From Acheta domesticus (taxonomy: Eukaryota > Arthropoda > Insecta > Orthoptera > Gryllidae), in contig JAHLJT010009419.1 of assembly GCA_031308135.1 (NCBI GenBank), positions 63,530,540 through 63,594,539 on the forward strand: a DNA stretch of 64,000 nucleotides, in the 5' to 3' direction. Shown here in pieces: positions 48,611 through 59,440 of this stretch. The stretch's first letter is position 1, and every line of letters begins with the position of its first letter. The notes below the pieces were generated by a model. The model was not told where the DNA came from. It saw only the letters and a program-made list of their open reading frames with translations, and did no database searches. Both the position numbers and the translations under genes were made by a program.

Positions 48611-49564
48611 TGTTACGACAATGAGAATATTGTTGAGCACGGCCGAATGTTGTAAAAGACGCGCGGAAGTCAGCGGCGCGTAGTTATATAATGGATGGCG
48701 ACGAGATAGCACGGCGCATGTAGTAGTTCAGAGCGGTATAAGGAGGAGTGGCTAGCGGCGGAGGGGAGGCGAGACCAACTCACCCCTACGAACGTTCTCA
48801 TAAATACGCTTGATCGGCAGATCAGAAGCCCTTATTTGCTTCAGCTGTCGCGGAGTATTGTTCTTCTTGGAGGAAACGACGACGTGTGAAATTTGCACAG
48901 TAGATAGTCAGTGTCAAGTTTTCTCGTGATTCTAGTAGAGAGAGGGTTTAACTGAAGTAGGCGACGAATTAGATTTGAATAGTAATATTGTAAGCAGTCA
49001 TTTGAAGTTGTGTTAAAGGAGAGTGTAGGAAAAGACGACGCAGTAGAAAAATTGCCAAAGACTAGAACGGCGTTATTCACTTTATTCTGGTGAATCGAGT
49101 AGCTAGAACCTAAATGAGTTACACGCTGATCGAGTACGTGGAATTAGTCAGAATCAATTACGCTGTGCTATAAATAATAAGCTATTCAAATTTTCAAGTG
49201 CGCGACGCCCTGGACAGAGCTAAAAGCGGCCACCAGGCTGTGATCGAGCGAGGACAATAAGCACGCGGGCGAAAACCTAACAATCGCGCTGAAGAAAAAT
49301 TCCGGAAGGAGGACGACGAAGAGGTCACCGAACGCGAAGAAAGAAAAACTGTAGGAGAAGAAGAAGAGGCGCGGAAGAAAGAAAGAGTAGCGGGAAAGTA
49401 AGAAGAGAGAAGCAGAATGAGACCCAGCATTGCTGCTAGAGCGGCGAATTTCAACGACGATTGTTTTACCGTTGTTTAATATTCTTAAAATAATACTTCT
49501 GTTCTACTATTAGGAAATCGGAAAATTAGAAAATGTCAAAATTTTACTTTGGGCGGCGATAAAA
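48611..49564 (+). other. Possible LTR-like or retroelement leader, unassigned
   Basis: GC-balanced sequence contains a TATA-like ttatataatgg at about 48683, and from 49190 a plus frame rich in Glu, Lys and Arg (EEKFRKEDDEE, KTVGEEEEARKKER) broken by stops. This resembles the leader and basic/acidic start of a retroelement polyprotein, but no protease, reverse transcriptase or second LTR is visible. The last 70 bp recur at 44255-44325. The sequence ends in an assembly gap, so the class cannot be settled here. Confidence 0.25.
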
Positions 49565-50564
49565 NNNNNNNNNNNNNNNNNNNNNNNNNNNNNNNNNNNN
49601 NNNNNNNNNNNNNNNNNNNNNNNNNNNNNNNNNNNNNNNNNNNNNNNNNNNNNNNNNNNNNNNNNNNNNNNNNNNNNNNNNNNNNNNNNNNNNNNNNNNN
49701 NNNNNNNNNNNNNNNNNNNNNNNNNNNNNNNNNNNNNNNNNNNNNNNNNNNNNNNNNNNNNNNNNNNNNNNNNNNNNNNNNNNNNNNNNNNNNNNNNNNN
49801 NNNNNNNNNNNNNNNNNNNNNNNNNNNNNNNNNNNNNNNNNNNNNNNNNNNNNNNNNNNNNNNNNNNNNNNNNNNNNNNNNNNNNNNNNNNNNNNNNNNN
49901 NNNNNNNNNNNNNNNNNNNNNNNNNNNNNNNNNNNNNNNNNNNNNNNNNNNNNNNNNNNNNNNNNNNNNNNNNNNNNNNNNNNNNNNNNNNNNNNNNNNN
50001 NNNNNNNNNNNNNNNNNNNNNNNNNNNNNNNNNNNNNNNNNNNNNNNNNNNNNNNNNNNNNNNNNNNNNNNNNNNNNNNNNNNNNNNNNNNNNNNNNNNN
50101 NNNNNNNNNNNNNNNNNNNNNNNNNNNNNNNNNNNNNNNNNNNNNNNNNNNNNNNNNNNNNNNNNNNNNNNNNNNNNNNNNNNNNNNNNNNNNNNNNNNN
50201 NNNNNNNNNNNNNNNNNNNNNNNNNNNNNNNNNNNNNNNNNNNNNNNNNNNNNNNNNNNNNNNNNNNNNNNNNNNNNNNNNNNNNNNNNNNNNNNNNNNN
50301 NNNNNNNNNNNNNNNNNNNNNNNNNNNNNNNNNNNNNNNNNNNNNNNNNNNNNNNNNNNNNNNNNNNNNNNNNNNNNNNNNNNNNNNNNNNNNNNNNNNN
50401 NNNNNNNNNNNNNNNNNNNNNNNNNNNNNNNNNNNNNNNNNNNNNNNNNNNNNNNNNNNNNNNNNNNNNNNNNNNNNNNNNNNNNNNNNNNNNNNNNNNN
50501 NNNNNNNNNNNNNNNNNNNNNNNNNNNNNNNNNNNNNNNNNNNNNNNNNNNNNNNNNNNNNNNN
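49565..50564. other. Assembly gap, 1000 N
   Basis: Exactly 1000 N, probably nominal size. It replaces the catalytic half of the LINE A copy 2 reverse transcriptase. Confidence 0.99.
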
Positions 50565-52216
50565 TTTGAGCGGAAACCAAATTGATAATTAGGTAATACT
50601 TGAATTAAAGATATGTAATTAAGAAAACGAGTTAATAATAATTTTTCAAAAATTTTTGATAATGACGATAAAAGACTGATGGGGCGATAGTGCGTTGGGT
50701 TCTTGGGATCTTGCCAGCTTTGCAAATATGACGAACAAGAGCAAATTTCCAAGCTTGAGGGAAGTAAGAAAGACGAAGCATAGCATTGAATATTGTTGTT
50801 AATTTAGCTACATTTGAGATATTTAATTCTTTTAACATTTTATTTGAAATTCCGTCATGACCTGGGGCTTTATTTATTTTTAATTTTTGTGTTATATTCA
50901 GTACATCATGAGGAGAAATATACTTAATAGCAGTAGGAACAGCATAAATAGGGGAGGACATAAAGGTTTCTATTTTATCATTAAATTTTTGATTAATTAC
51001 CGGATTTGGTGTAAATGATTTTTCAAATTGATCCGCAATAAGGTTAGTTTTTTGCTCATCATTATATGCTGTAATATTTCCATCATTTTAAAATAGGAAT
51101 TGGGGAATAAGATTTCATTAGCTTCTTAATAGTAGACCATTGGGGTCTACTATTAGGGTGAATTTGTTGTATGTAATTTTGAAACTTACTGAATTCATAT
51201 TTTTCAATACGAGATTTGATAATTCGAGATAATTTATTTATTTTCTTTTTAATATCTGGTCGGCGAGTTTGTTGCCAGTATCTTCGTAGGTTATGTTTAG
51301 ATTTAATTAAGTTTAATATACATGTGGGTAATTGGGTTCGAGAATGTATATACGGTTTAAAATATGTAATTGAATTTTGATACGAAAGTTGAAGAATTTT
51401 GGTGAATTTGTCAATTTCATTATCAACTTTGTCAGTAGTCAATAATTGTTTAGGAAATTGTAATTTAAATTAATGCTGTTTCGATAAGAATCCCAGTTTA
51501 TATGCTTATTGTATTGAGGATAATTAATATTTAGCAAGAAAGAATTAAAAGAAATTTTAATTGGAAGGTGATCTGAATCTAGTTCGGGAATGGGAATTTG
51601 ATAGAAAGGAATATTAACATTTTTTGCAATAATAATGTCAAGAATATCAGGGATTATGTTATTATGATTTGAATAATAAGTGGGCTCAAAAGGAGCATGG
51701 ATATCTAAATATTGTGAAGAACGTATTGTTGTAATCTGGTTCCTTGAGGATTAGTTGAATGACATCCCCATGCCGTGTTCTTACTGTTAAAATCTCCTAA
51801 AACAATAGTAGGATTAGATGTTTGAAAGATTTTATTATATATTTGAATTGGGAAGGACTTATTTGGGGGTTTGTAAACAGAATAAACGGTGTATTTTATA
51901 TTGCTAATGATGACTTGTATTGCTATACATTCTAGGTTCTCAGATAATGGTTAAAATGTTTGCTCATGGTATATGTTATTTTTAATAATAATGGCAATAC
52001 CTCCAGAAGCGTGATTTGAAATCCGATCATTTCTGTAAATTTTATAACCTTTGATATACAGTTTCTCGCCTGGAATTAAGTGAGTTTCGGTTACACAAGC
52101 AATATCAATATTGTATTTTTGTAAAAAATGATTGAAAATATTTTTTGACGTTTGATTCCATTAGAATTCCAATTAAGAAATGTAATGTAATTTAAATTTG
52201 TACAGAAATTATTCGC
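50565..52216 (-). pseudogene. LINE A copy 2, ORF2 endonuclease and start of reverse transcriptase
   Basis: ORF2 runs on the minus strand from an ATG at about 52216. The endonuclease part matches copy 1 almost base for base, including NWNSNGI and VTETHL, and additionally shows the last catalytic block SDHLPI that copy 1 loses to its gap. It shares the in-frame TAA of copy 1 (here at 51951-51953). Single-base indels break the frame further, for example one base fewer in the A run near 52142 and near 51718. Downstream are a linker (about 51440-51085) and the reverse-transcriptase entry blocks KAPGHDGISNKML, HYRPISLLSSLSKIFEKLL and YQFGFRS, with a frameshift near 50715. The catalytic YADD region lies in the gap. 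Confidence 0.88.
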
Positions 52217-52556
52217 CATGAAGGAGAGATGGGAGGATAGTTTGAATTAAGGTTTGAATATGAGGTATAATTGAGGAAAGGACTTGTTTAACTATGTTGG
52301 AAATTAAACAGGAATAGTTAGAAATGTTTGTTTGTTGTTTTGTAGCATTTGAATAAGATTTACTTGTTGTATGAGAAGATGATGTGTGTATTCCAGTAAG
52401 GTTAGAAGGGTCTTGTGCTGTAGTGTTGTTTTGAGCATTGTATAAATGATCATCAGAAGTTGCGGCAATAGTAGAATTGGAATTCATGGTGTCGGAGTGA
52501 GAGAATGGGGCAGTTAACAATGGCGACTGGGGCGGTGAACGAACAGATGGCAAAGG
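52206..52556 (-). pseudogene. LINE A copy 2, C-terminal part of ORF1
   Basis: The minus-strand frame is identical to the last 80 codons of copy 1 ORF1 (from DHLYNAQNNT to ILPSLLHGE) and ends in the same stop that overlaps the ORF2 ATG. Upstream of DHLYNAQ the two copies diverge abruptly: copy 2 reads MNSNSTIAATSD and a Pro/Ser-rich segment, while copy 1 has zinc knuckles nearby. There are no zinc knuckles here. The copy stops near 52560-52584, next to the (TTTA)n of LINE B. Confidence 0.8.
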
Positions 52557-52584
52557 GGTGCTAGTTGGAAGACCAGATGCAAAT

Positions 52585-54930
52585 TTATTTATTTATTTAT
52601 TTACGTCAAAAAACAGTTAAAAACTGCGTATGACGAGCTATGGGGAGAAGTGAATTTTGTGCACGTTTTCATAATTCTGTGGTCTCTATCCTAAACCATA
52701 TTTTAGTCGAATTTTGAATACAGAAAAGAGAGTTTTTTTTCGAGTTTTGTTGACAAAATATTCGCTCCTATATAATAAAGTATATTTTCAAAGGTAAATT
52801 AGCTATAAATACCTGCCCTGAACCCTCATGTTATTCATGAAAGAATAATACTTTTTGCCGCGATAATATGAAAAACGATAATTTGAATAACTATATTTCC
52901 CACTGAAATTCAGAAGACGTGCACAAATAATGAAGTTACATTTATGTCCAGAAGCAAAACAAGGGACCATCTCAGCATTTGCTCAAGGATCAGGGAAACT
53001 GGACGAAAAACCTGATCGAGATGGGGGCCATCAACTCAGAAACTGTGGTACAATACTTGTTACAGGTTCTTTAGAATTATACAGTCCAAATGATAAATAA
53101 TTACATTAACTATCATTGTTAAAATTAATTCTACTTTCCTTTTTCATGCTCGGTATAGTCTCGAATTGTATAGAAACAGTTATGCAGCAGAAAAGATTTT
53201 ACTTGGGACTTAAACTTTCTATTGAATTTAATCGTTTAATGTCTCCTGGCAAAGTGTTGTAGAGTAATGTACATGAATTGTATGTGAATTTTTTGTAGTG
53301 AGCTGTTGATACTGCCACTTGGTGAATATGATTACTACGTCGTGTGTTATACTTATAGACATCGGCGTTTGCTGAAAATATATTCCCGCCCTTAAGTAAG
53401 TCATTTTTGACAAAAACTACTGATTCGTAAATCAGGAGACAAGGTAATGGTAAAATTCCTAGATTAATAAAGAGTGACTTACAAGAATCACGTGGGTTGG
53501 ATTTGCTTATTATTCGTACAATTTGTTTTGTAATCTGAAAGTCTGTGAGCTATAAGATGTGTTTCCCCAAAATATTATGCCATATCTCAGGCGGGAGTGA
53601 ACATTGGCAAAATATACACAACGAGCTGTATGAAGGCTGACGGAATTTGAAAGAATTCTGAACGCGTAGCATAATGAACTTAATTTTGTGTTCAATCCAT
53701 TTAAGTGGGCATTTCATTTGAGGTTTGACTGAATTGATAGACCTAAAAATTTTGTTACATTAACATCAGTCAATGGCACACCTTTCATTTTCAATGGAGT
53801 ACAGAATTTTTTATTTGATATGGAAAACTGCATTGAAACAGTTTTATTTTCATTTACTTTTAATTTGTTATTACGGAACCAATTTGAAACGTCTGATATT
53901 GTACTATTTACGGTTTCTTTGTTGCAAAGAATATTTGTATCATCCGCAAAGAGAACTGTTCTTCCGTTTCGAATCGCTAATGGCATGTCATTTACGTATA
54001 ATAGGAAGAGAATAGGGCCTAAAATTGATCCTTGCGGGACTCCACGTGCAATTGGCAAAGAACCGGAAAGGTGTGTACATAAAGTTCCATCATTCCAGTA
54101 AGGTATTTCTACTCTCTGAGATCGTTGTTTAAGGTACGAACGTAGCCAATCTAGAGCAATACCACGGATTCCATACGAAGGTAATTTTGAAAGTAAAATG
54201 TTATGATCAATGACGTCAAAAGCTTTTGAAAGATCTAAAAATATTCCAATAGTTGCTTCGTTTTGATCCAATGATGAGGCAACATCCTTAAGAAAAGAAA
54301 AAATGGCTGTTTCCGTAGATTTTGATTTCCGGAATCCATGTTGGCAATTTGAAAACGCGTCGTGTTTATTGAGAAAGGTTTCCATTCGCACATAAAAAAG
54401 TCTCTCTAATATTTTTAAAAAAACTGACAAAAGAGAAATTGGCCGATAATTTTGAACTTCATTTTTGTTGCCTTTTTTGAAGAGCGGCTTAATCTTAGCT
54501 GTTTTAAAAATATCTGGAAAAATTCCGGTGCATAAGGATGCATTAAATATGTGAGTTAACGGGTGTATAATGGCTGGCGCGCACGTCTTTAACAAACAAT
54601 CCGGAAATTCATCTAAACCGGCCGAATATTTATTTTTTAATTTACCGATTATTTTGAGAATTTCATAGGAATTGAGGTTTCGGAAACGAACATAGTGTCT
54701 AAGATTTTTAGGGAAACGTCAGATGTTGAATTTTGTGGCTGAAAACCCTTAGTGAGATCGACAGCAATTCTCGAAAAGTATTGGTTAAAGAGACTAGCCA
54801 CTGTTGCCGGATCGTTCACATCTCTATCGTTATCTTTTAAAACAACATTCTCTACAAGGTTTTTAGTTGGTTTGGTCGCATTTTTTACTATATCCCAAAT
54901 TTTTACTATATCCTAAATTGCGTGACGTAC
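52585..54930 (-). mobile_element. LINE family B, 5'-truncated non-LTR retrotransposon
   Basis: This minus-strand element has a 3' end at an (AAAT)n tail (52585-52604) and a 3'UTR to about 53195. Its reverse-transcriptase region extends to about 54600, and a decayed upstream coding segment reaches about 54930 (KNKYSAGLDEFPD block plus an earlier LFNQYFSRIA block in another frame). No endonuclease or ORF1 is present. The tail microsatellite and protein style fit the CR1/L2/jockey-like non-LTR groups, but the clade is not certain. A 3' fragment of the same family lies at 5035-5252. Confidence 0.85.
53195..54640 (-). pseudogene. LINE B reverse transcriptase, nearly complete
   Basis: The 293-codon uninterrupted part (54595-53714) contains, in order, KIKPLFKKG, NYRPISLLSVF (about residue 49), QHGFRKSKSTETAI (85-98), FLDLSKAFDVIDH (119-131), ARGVPQGSILGP (183-194), LFADDTNIL (215-223) and a WFRNNKLKVNENKT block. 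These are the conserved palm and finger motifs of a non-LTR reverse transcriptase, with both catalytic Asp clusters present. A TGA at 53714-53716 interrupts the frame, which then resumes (NTKLSSLCYAF, YFANVHSRLRYGIIFWG) to about 53510. A one-base shift near 53515 leads into the C-terminal YNTRRSNHIHQVAV block, ending near 53195. One stop and one or two frameshifts make this a young-looking but dead copy. Confidence 0.9.
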
Positions 54931-57074
54931 GCTGAGTCTGTCTCTGAGAACAACGAATAATCTAGAGTCGGATCTCCCGAAGTACTAGTCAGCCTTTCTA
55001 TTAAACGTCCCTGAGAATCAACAGTCTGAAGCCGAATTCATTGCCTATTAGCCATAAATGACTGCTACAAATAAGTACATAATTAACCATAAACATAAAG
55101 GCACAAACAATTAAGAACACAAGAGACATAAATTCATGCTGAAAGAAAAATAAAAATTAACAATGTACATATAAATTCTTAAACAGTTAAATGTGTCTCA
55201 ATTAAACTTCCATCAATGCGGCTCCACCAAATATCATGGTTTGGGCATGACGGTTTGCTTATGGGATTACTGTACCTAATTAGTAGGAGAGAGGACAGGA
55301 ACTCGCTGAGAGGGATCTGGACTGTCTACAACCAGCGGGAAAACGTTTCCTGAGGTCTTGTAAGTTAATTGAACACACACACACACACACTTCTCGTAAC
55401 CTAGTTTATTATATATGATGTATACATGTCCACATGATGAAGGGCTGAGGGCCCCGACTATATCGTATGTGTTGGAAAGTGCCATATGAAGTTTATACAT
55501 TTCCTCCACATTACGGACTCGTGATAGTAGCTCACCTACGCAGCCTCGAGCAACGTGCAGAGCACGGAGCGATTACTAAGATATCGCAGCAAAGATCTCG
55601 CAGAGCACTCAGAGCGCAGTGCACAGAGCACAGAGAGCGCCTGGACAGCCGTGCCGTGTGCAAACGCATTAGGCTCGTGCGCAAAAAAGGGCGTGTCCGA
55701 CGACGATCCGCAGGGAATGGTCCACCACCGGCGGATCATGTTTGTTGCGGATCTGCCATGCCACGCACCGTCAAGCAGGCGCCACGGAGTCCACCGCAGA
55801 CGTTCGGCTGGGTTAGCCTGTACTGCGCATTTGGCACTTTGGCTTACGTAACCCGAATTCCAAATTCCCAATCAATGAATTGATTTCTGTGATATGTGCA
55901 ATATAAATGGGAATGTGTGTAGATGTACAGAGAGTCATAGAAGAATTCTAATTAGAGAATGGATATATAAGTCAATCCACGATTAAGGACGAAAGCGATT
56001 TTGTATTATTACATACATCGAAGTAGGAAGCTATATTCCGATTTTTAAGTTGCTATCTTCAGTAGTTTTGGAAATAGTTCTGAGAAACAATCAGGCAGTG
56101 ATTGTTATGTAGATAAACTAGTAGTCTTATAGAATGGCACAGACTTTGTTATACTAGTTAGTTTTGTTATGTTCTGAATCTGGGCCAACTTTTTCACCTC
56201 ACTCTCTTCCCAGCTTCCATCAAGTGGGGTCGAATTTTTTTCTCACAGTTTACTGAATTTTTCGCCCCTTAACTGTAGAACTGGGAATGTTCATTTTGGA
56301 AAACAATCCTACGAATATTTTAGGCGATTATTTAATTAATTAAATAACCTAGTGTGTCCAATAAATGGCAAAGGCCTCCTGCTCGAATTAGCACTGATCA
56401 ACTGCACTTCCTAACAGGGGTCTTCCTTAATTCGTCCAATTTTACGGATTGTGACTTGTGACTATAGAAGAGGATGTTCTAATATCTTTAGATATTTGAA
56501 CCAGATTTATCCACTTATTCTTGACCAAATTTCCACAATACGAGATTTTCGGCCGAGAAATCGCAGTTTTTGCCGGAGCATAGTATAACTTTCTCTATAC
56601 TGAGTATAGAGAGAAGCATCTGCGTGTATTATATTTATATCACGTATATTATACTTACGTATACGAGAATATAAACATACTATTGAATATATATTTCCTC
56701 GGTGAGGCCTCTAGATAAGAGAGTCACAATGTTTAAAATGACTTTGGGTAGATATTATTACATTATCGATTTTTCTACATCCACATTTAGTGATAGTTAG
56801 CGCATTAAAAGTGCAATGAAACGTGGAGTGTATGGTCGAGTGGACACGAAGGTGTGAGGATCACGCGCTGCAAACAGCCAACAAAAACATTTTGTTTAAA
56901 TGGTGTAAAGTGCTGTAGTATAATTAAAATAATTATTTTGGATAATAGATTATGCATCTGCATGGTCTCTGGATGCCAGTTCCGGGAAAAACGCTTGCAC
57001 AAAGTGAGCTGAGACAGGAAACATGTGGTTGTGGGGATGCAGCTATTGCATGCCACATCCTGCGAGCAGTCATG
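54931..57074. other. No gene recognised; (CA)n and one GC-rich patch
   Basis: (CA)n at about 55374-55391. A GC-rich, CpG-containing patch at 55540-55860 is open in three frames, including a 111-codon minus frame (55871 to 55536) that has a protein-like look but no recognised family. The remainder is AT-rich and includes the dispersed repeat at 56100-56300. Confidence 0.4.
56100..56300 (+). repeat. Dispersed repeat related to 18405-18590
   Basis: It shares agaatggcacagac, a pyrimidine-rich middle, gaatttttcgcccctt and a gtagaactgggaatgt block in the same order as the 18-kb copy. Confidence 0.4.
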
Positions 57075-57799
57075 GTCTTGAATTAGATTTGAAAATGGTC
57101 TCCTTGCTCGTTGTGTAGAGCGCGGGGTCTCTTGCCCGGGGTGACACGTGGGGGCGTTTAAAATGGTGTGAGTGCCGGGTGAAGTAGCACTCATGACCTT
57201 TAAAATCGTTCGTGAAAGATGTGTTTGTCGTAGCCAAATATCTTGAAGCTTGGAGAATGACGTGAAGTATGGGGTTGTTTGGTTGTAATGGAAAACGGTG
57301 CTGGATGATAAAGAATTTGTAGCCTCTAAATTCATTTGTAAATGATGTACTTCCCTAGACATGTACCTTGTAAAACACAAGGTGACGTGGTGCAAGGGGC
57401 TATTTGGTTGCAATGGCATGATTGCCACGCATTGTTTTCACTCATCACCTCTTAAGTTATGCAAATAACAGAATGACCGTGGCGCGTGGGTTTTTTGGTC
57501 GCAATAGCGTGAGTGTCCTGCACTGTTTCACTCACGATCACTAAATTCATTTGCGACGATATTCTTGTCCTTGCAAAGAATCTTGAACAGAGCAGAGTAA
57601 TATGTCCCGTGGTATTTTTGTTGCAATGGTATGAGTGTCCCGTGCTGTTTCACTCGTGGTCTGGCGTGTTAAGCGCAGAGTGACGCGTGTGGTTATGTGG
57701 TTGCAGGGGCGCGAGGGGCTAGCCAATGGGGTCTCGTTGCCCGTTACAAATAGATAACAGAGTGACGTTGTGTGGTTGCAGGGGCGCGAGGGGCCAGCC
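57075..57799 (+). repeat. Degenerate tandem repeats leading into the receptor start codon
   Basis: Units of roughly 100-125 bp share a gagtgac-cgtg start, a ggttgcaatgg core, a gagtgtcc-gctgtttcactca segment and ctaaattcattt. They recur about five times from 57125 onwards. The last two, shorter units carry a near-identical block, gtggttgcaggggcgcgagg then ggctagcca / ggccagcca, at 57698-57724 and 57773-57799. The second copy ends directly at the ATG of the receptor. ttgcag in each looks like a 3' splice site, so coding exon 1 may begin at 57780 after a 5'UTR intron. No TATA box or initiator is identified. Confidence 0.7.
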
Positions 57800-57933
57800 A
57801 TGGCGTCGCTGGAGCCGCTGGAGGCGAACGCGTCGGAGGCGCCGCCGCACCGCAGCCTCCACCACGTGCTGCGCAACTCCACCTTCTCCAACCTCTCCAT
57901 CCTCATGGAGGACGTCGACACCGACATCATCGG
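57800..57933 (+). CDS. NPFR: Neuropeptide F receptor, coding exon 1 (N-terminal extracellular tail)
   Basis: This exon encodes residues 1-44 plus two bases of codon 45: the extracellular N-terminus of a rhodopsin-like GPCR for neuropeptide F, the invertebrate NPY homologue. NPF signalling is linked to feeding and stress behaviour in insects. ATG at 57800 sits in gccagccATGG, a good start context. The peptide has three N-glycosylation sequons (NAS at 10, NST at 26, NLS at 31) and no signal peptide, as is common for this class. The exon ends GG|gtgagc (donor at 57934), phase 2, and joins exactly with the exon at 63605 to make Gly45. All 44 complete codons end in G or C. On its own the exon is not diagnostic; the assignment rests on the in-phase join to exon 2. 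Confidence 0.8.
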
Positions 57934-58189
57934 GTGAGCCTCGCGCGCAGCACTTTACGCGCCAACACAGTGGTGTCAAGGTCTTCTACTGGTGGCAATG
58001 GCACGCTTCGTGGCACCGTAGCATGCCACGAGAATCTCTGCGCAACTAGCGTCGTGAAAGGAAAACTATTAATTTCTTTTCCGTTTTATAATAGGGGTGG
58101 GCGCTGTCTCTGTATGGCGGGATGGTGAACTGCGTGGAGTAGCGATTTTCTCGTGCCAATCGTGCCACGGATTCCCACTCGTAGCATCG

Positions 58190-58260
58190 ACCTTGACAAC
58201 TCTGCGTTAGCACATTGTCTGAAAGGCAGGTCCTAGGGTTTGGGTCTCGACGGTGGTGTG
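58190..58260 (+). repeat. SINE S1 head fragment
   Basis: gcgttagcacattgtctgaa and ggcaggtcctagggtttggg parallel the A-box to B-box region of family S1 (ggaggtcctaggttcgagtc). Only the head is present. Confidence 0.5.
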
Positions 58261-58276
58261 TTATGTCAAATAATGG

Positions 58277-58606
58277 CAAAGCTGAAGGGTAATCTGGGAG
58301 CCTTAAAATACCCAAATTATTTTTCAACAAAATCTGCCGTTAAGTGTGCCATTTTTCAATTTTAGTTCACTGAAACGTTAAAGAAAATTATATTTAATTA
58401 ATTTTTAATTAAAATTTAAAAAGTCAAATGTTTTTGACACATTTTTCTTCGCTTACGCGCGAGGGTCCGTAGCTGAGCGGGGATCATGCCAGCGGATAGA
58501 AACCGGCTGGCTCTGCCGCGCATGCGCACAAGAGGGTGTGTTCTATCTCCTCTCTCGTGCTCACTGGGCAAAGTGCCTAAGGCTTCCAGATTACCCTTCA
58601 GCTTCG
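58277..58606. repeat. Inverted repeat pair, arms of about 28 bp, 270 bp apart
   Basis: agctgaagggtaatctggga near 58280 and tccagattacccttcagctt near 58584 are reverse complements, flanked by ccttaa/taagg. This could be the termini of a small element. Confidence 0.6.
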
Positions 58607-59059
58607 CGACTGATAATTACATTGGAAATTAACAGTTAACAATGTTAATTGTGCACTTATACAATTTCAATGTTCGAACTCTTACCGCTAGCAATGACTG
58701 TTACAATATCTCCTGGAGGTGCATAAAGAGTCAAAAGCACTGTTGGCACCAGGAGATGTGCCAGTTCGTAGCCGAGTTTTCCACTATCCAAAAATATTAT
58801 ACTGGGGCGGGCACATTCTTGATAAACAGAATTACTCCTACACAATCACTACTCTCAAGCGTCATCTCCCAAAACCTAGTCTGTATACTCTAGCACCCGT
58901 GGCTCCTCATATTCAGGCGGCGATATCACGAGCAGTGACTCGTCCCTGAATCACGTTCCAATGGTTGCTTCTACTGCTCTGGCGATCCCTAACACCGCTT
59001 GCCAACTTTTAATGCTTTATGCATCCATAACAAGGGTATTTTTGACACTTGCTAGTAGT

Positions 59060-59440
59060 TAGCTTGGTCGAACGAAATGGCTATCTGGGGCACAATTCTA
59101 GCGCCTAGCTGCTCTGATCGGTATTTTCTATAGTTTCTCTCATCAACACCAGGCCTGAGAGGTACCAACGCCTGGGAAGTACCGTAACAAACGGTCCACG
59201 GACCGCAAGTTTTCCTTCCTCTTCCTTATCTCTCCCGTCACCCACACACAATCAATGCACAATGCAAGACCAGTCGGGAGCTTAGAGCTTCACCTGGTTG
59301 AGATTGTAACTAAAGAGAGGGTTTGGCGCCGGATCTGACGTTCCAGGAGGGGAGGGTTACTTCCATCACTCTGGATATAAAAGTGCTACACTTATGAAAT
59401 TAAAGACACTTGAAGTTGTCGCAACTGGAAGAAAAATAAT
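59060..59440 (+). repeat. SINE family S1, copy 7, headless, in NPFR intron 1
   Basis: Body blocks cacaattctagcgcctagct, catcaacaccaggcctgaga and gaagtaccgtaacaaacggt, the pyrimidine tract ttccttcctcttccttatct, gggagcttagagctt and gcgccggatctgacg are in family order. It contains a local duplication of the accaacgcctgggaagtacc region. The head is not recognisable. Confidence 0.75.

Noticed and set aside
57547..58128. Open frames on both strands around NPFR exon 1
   Set aside because: Shadows of the GC-rich exon and its upstream repeats; none matches a known protein.
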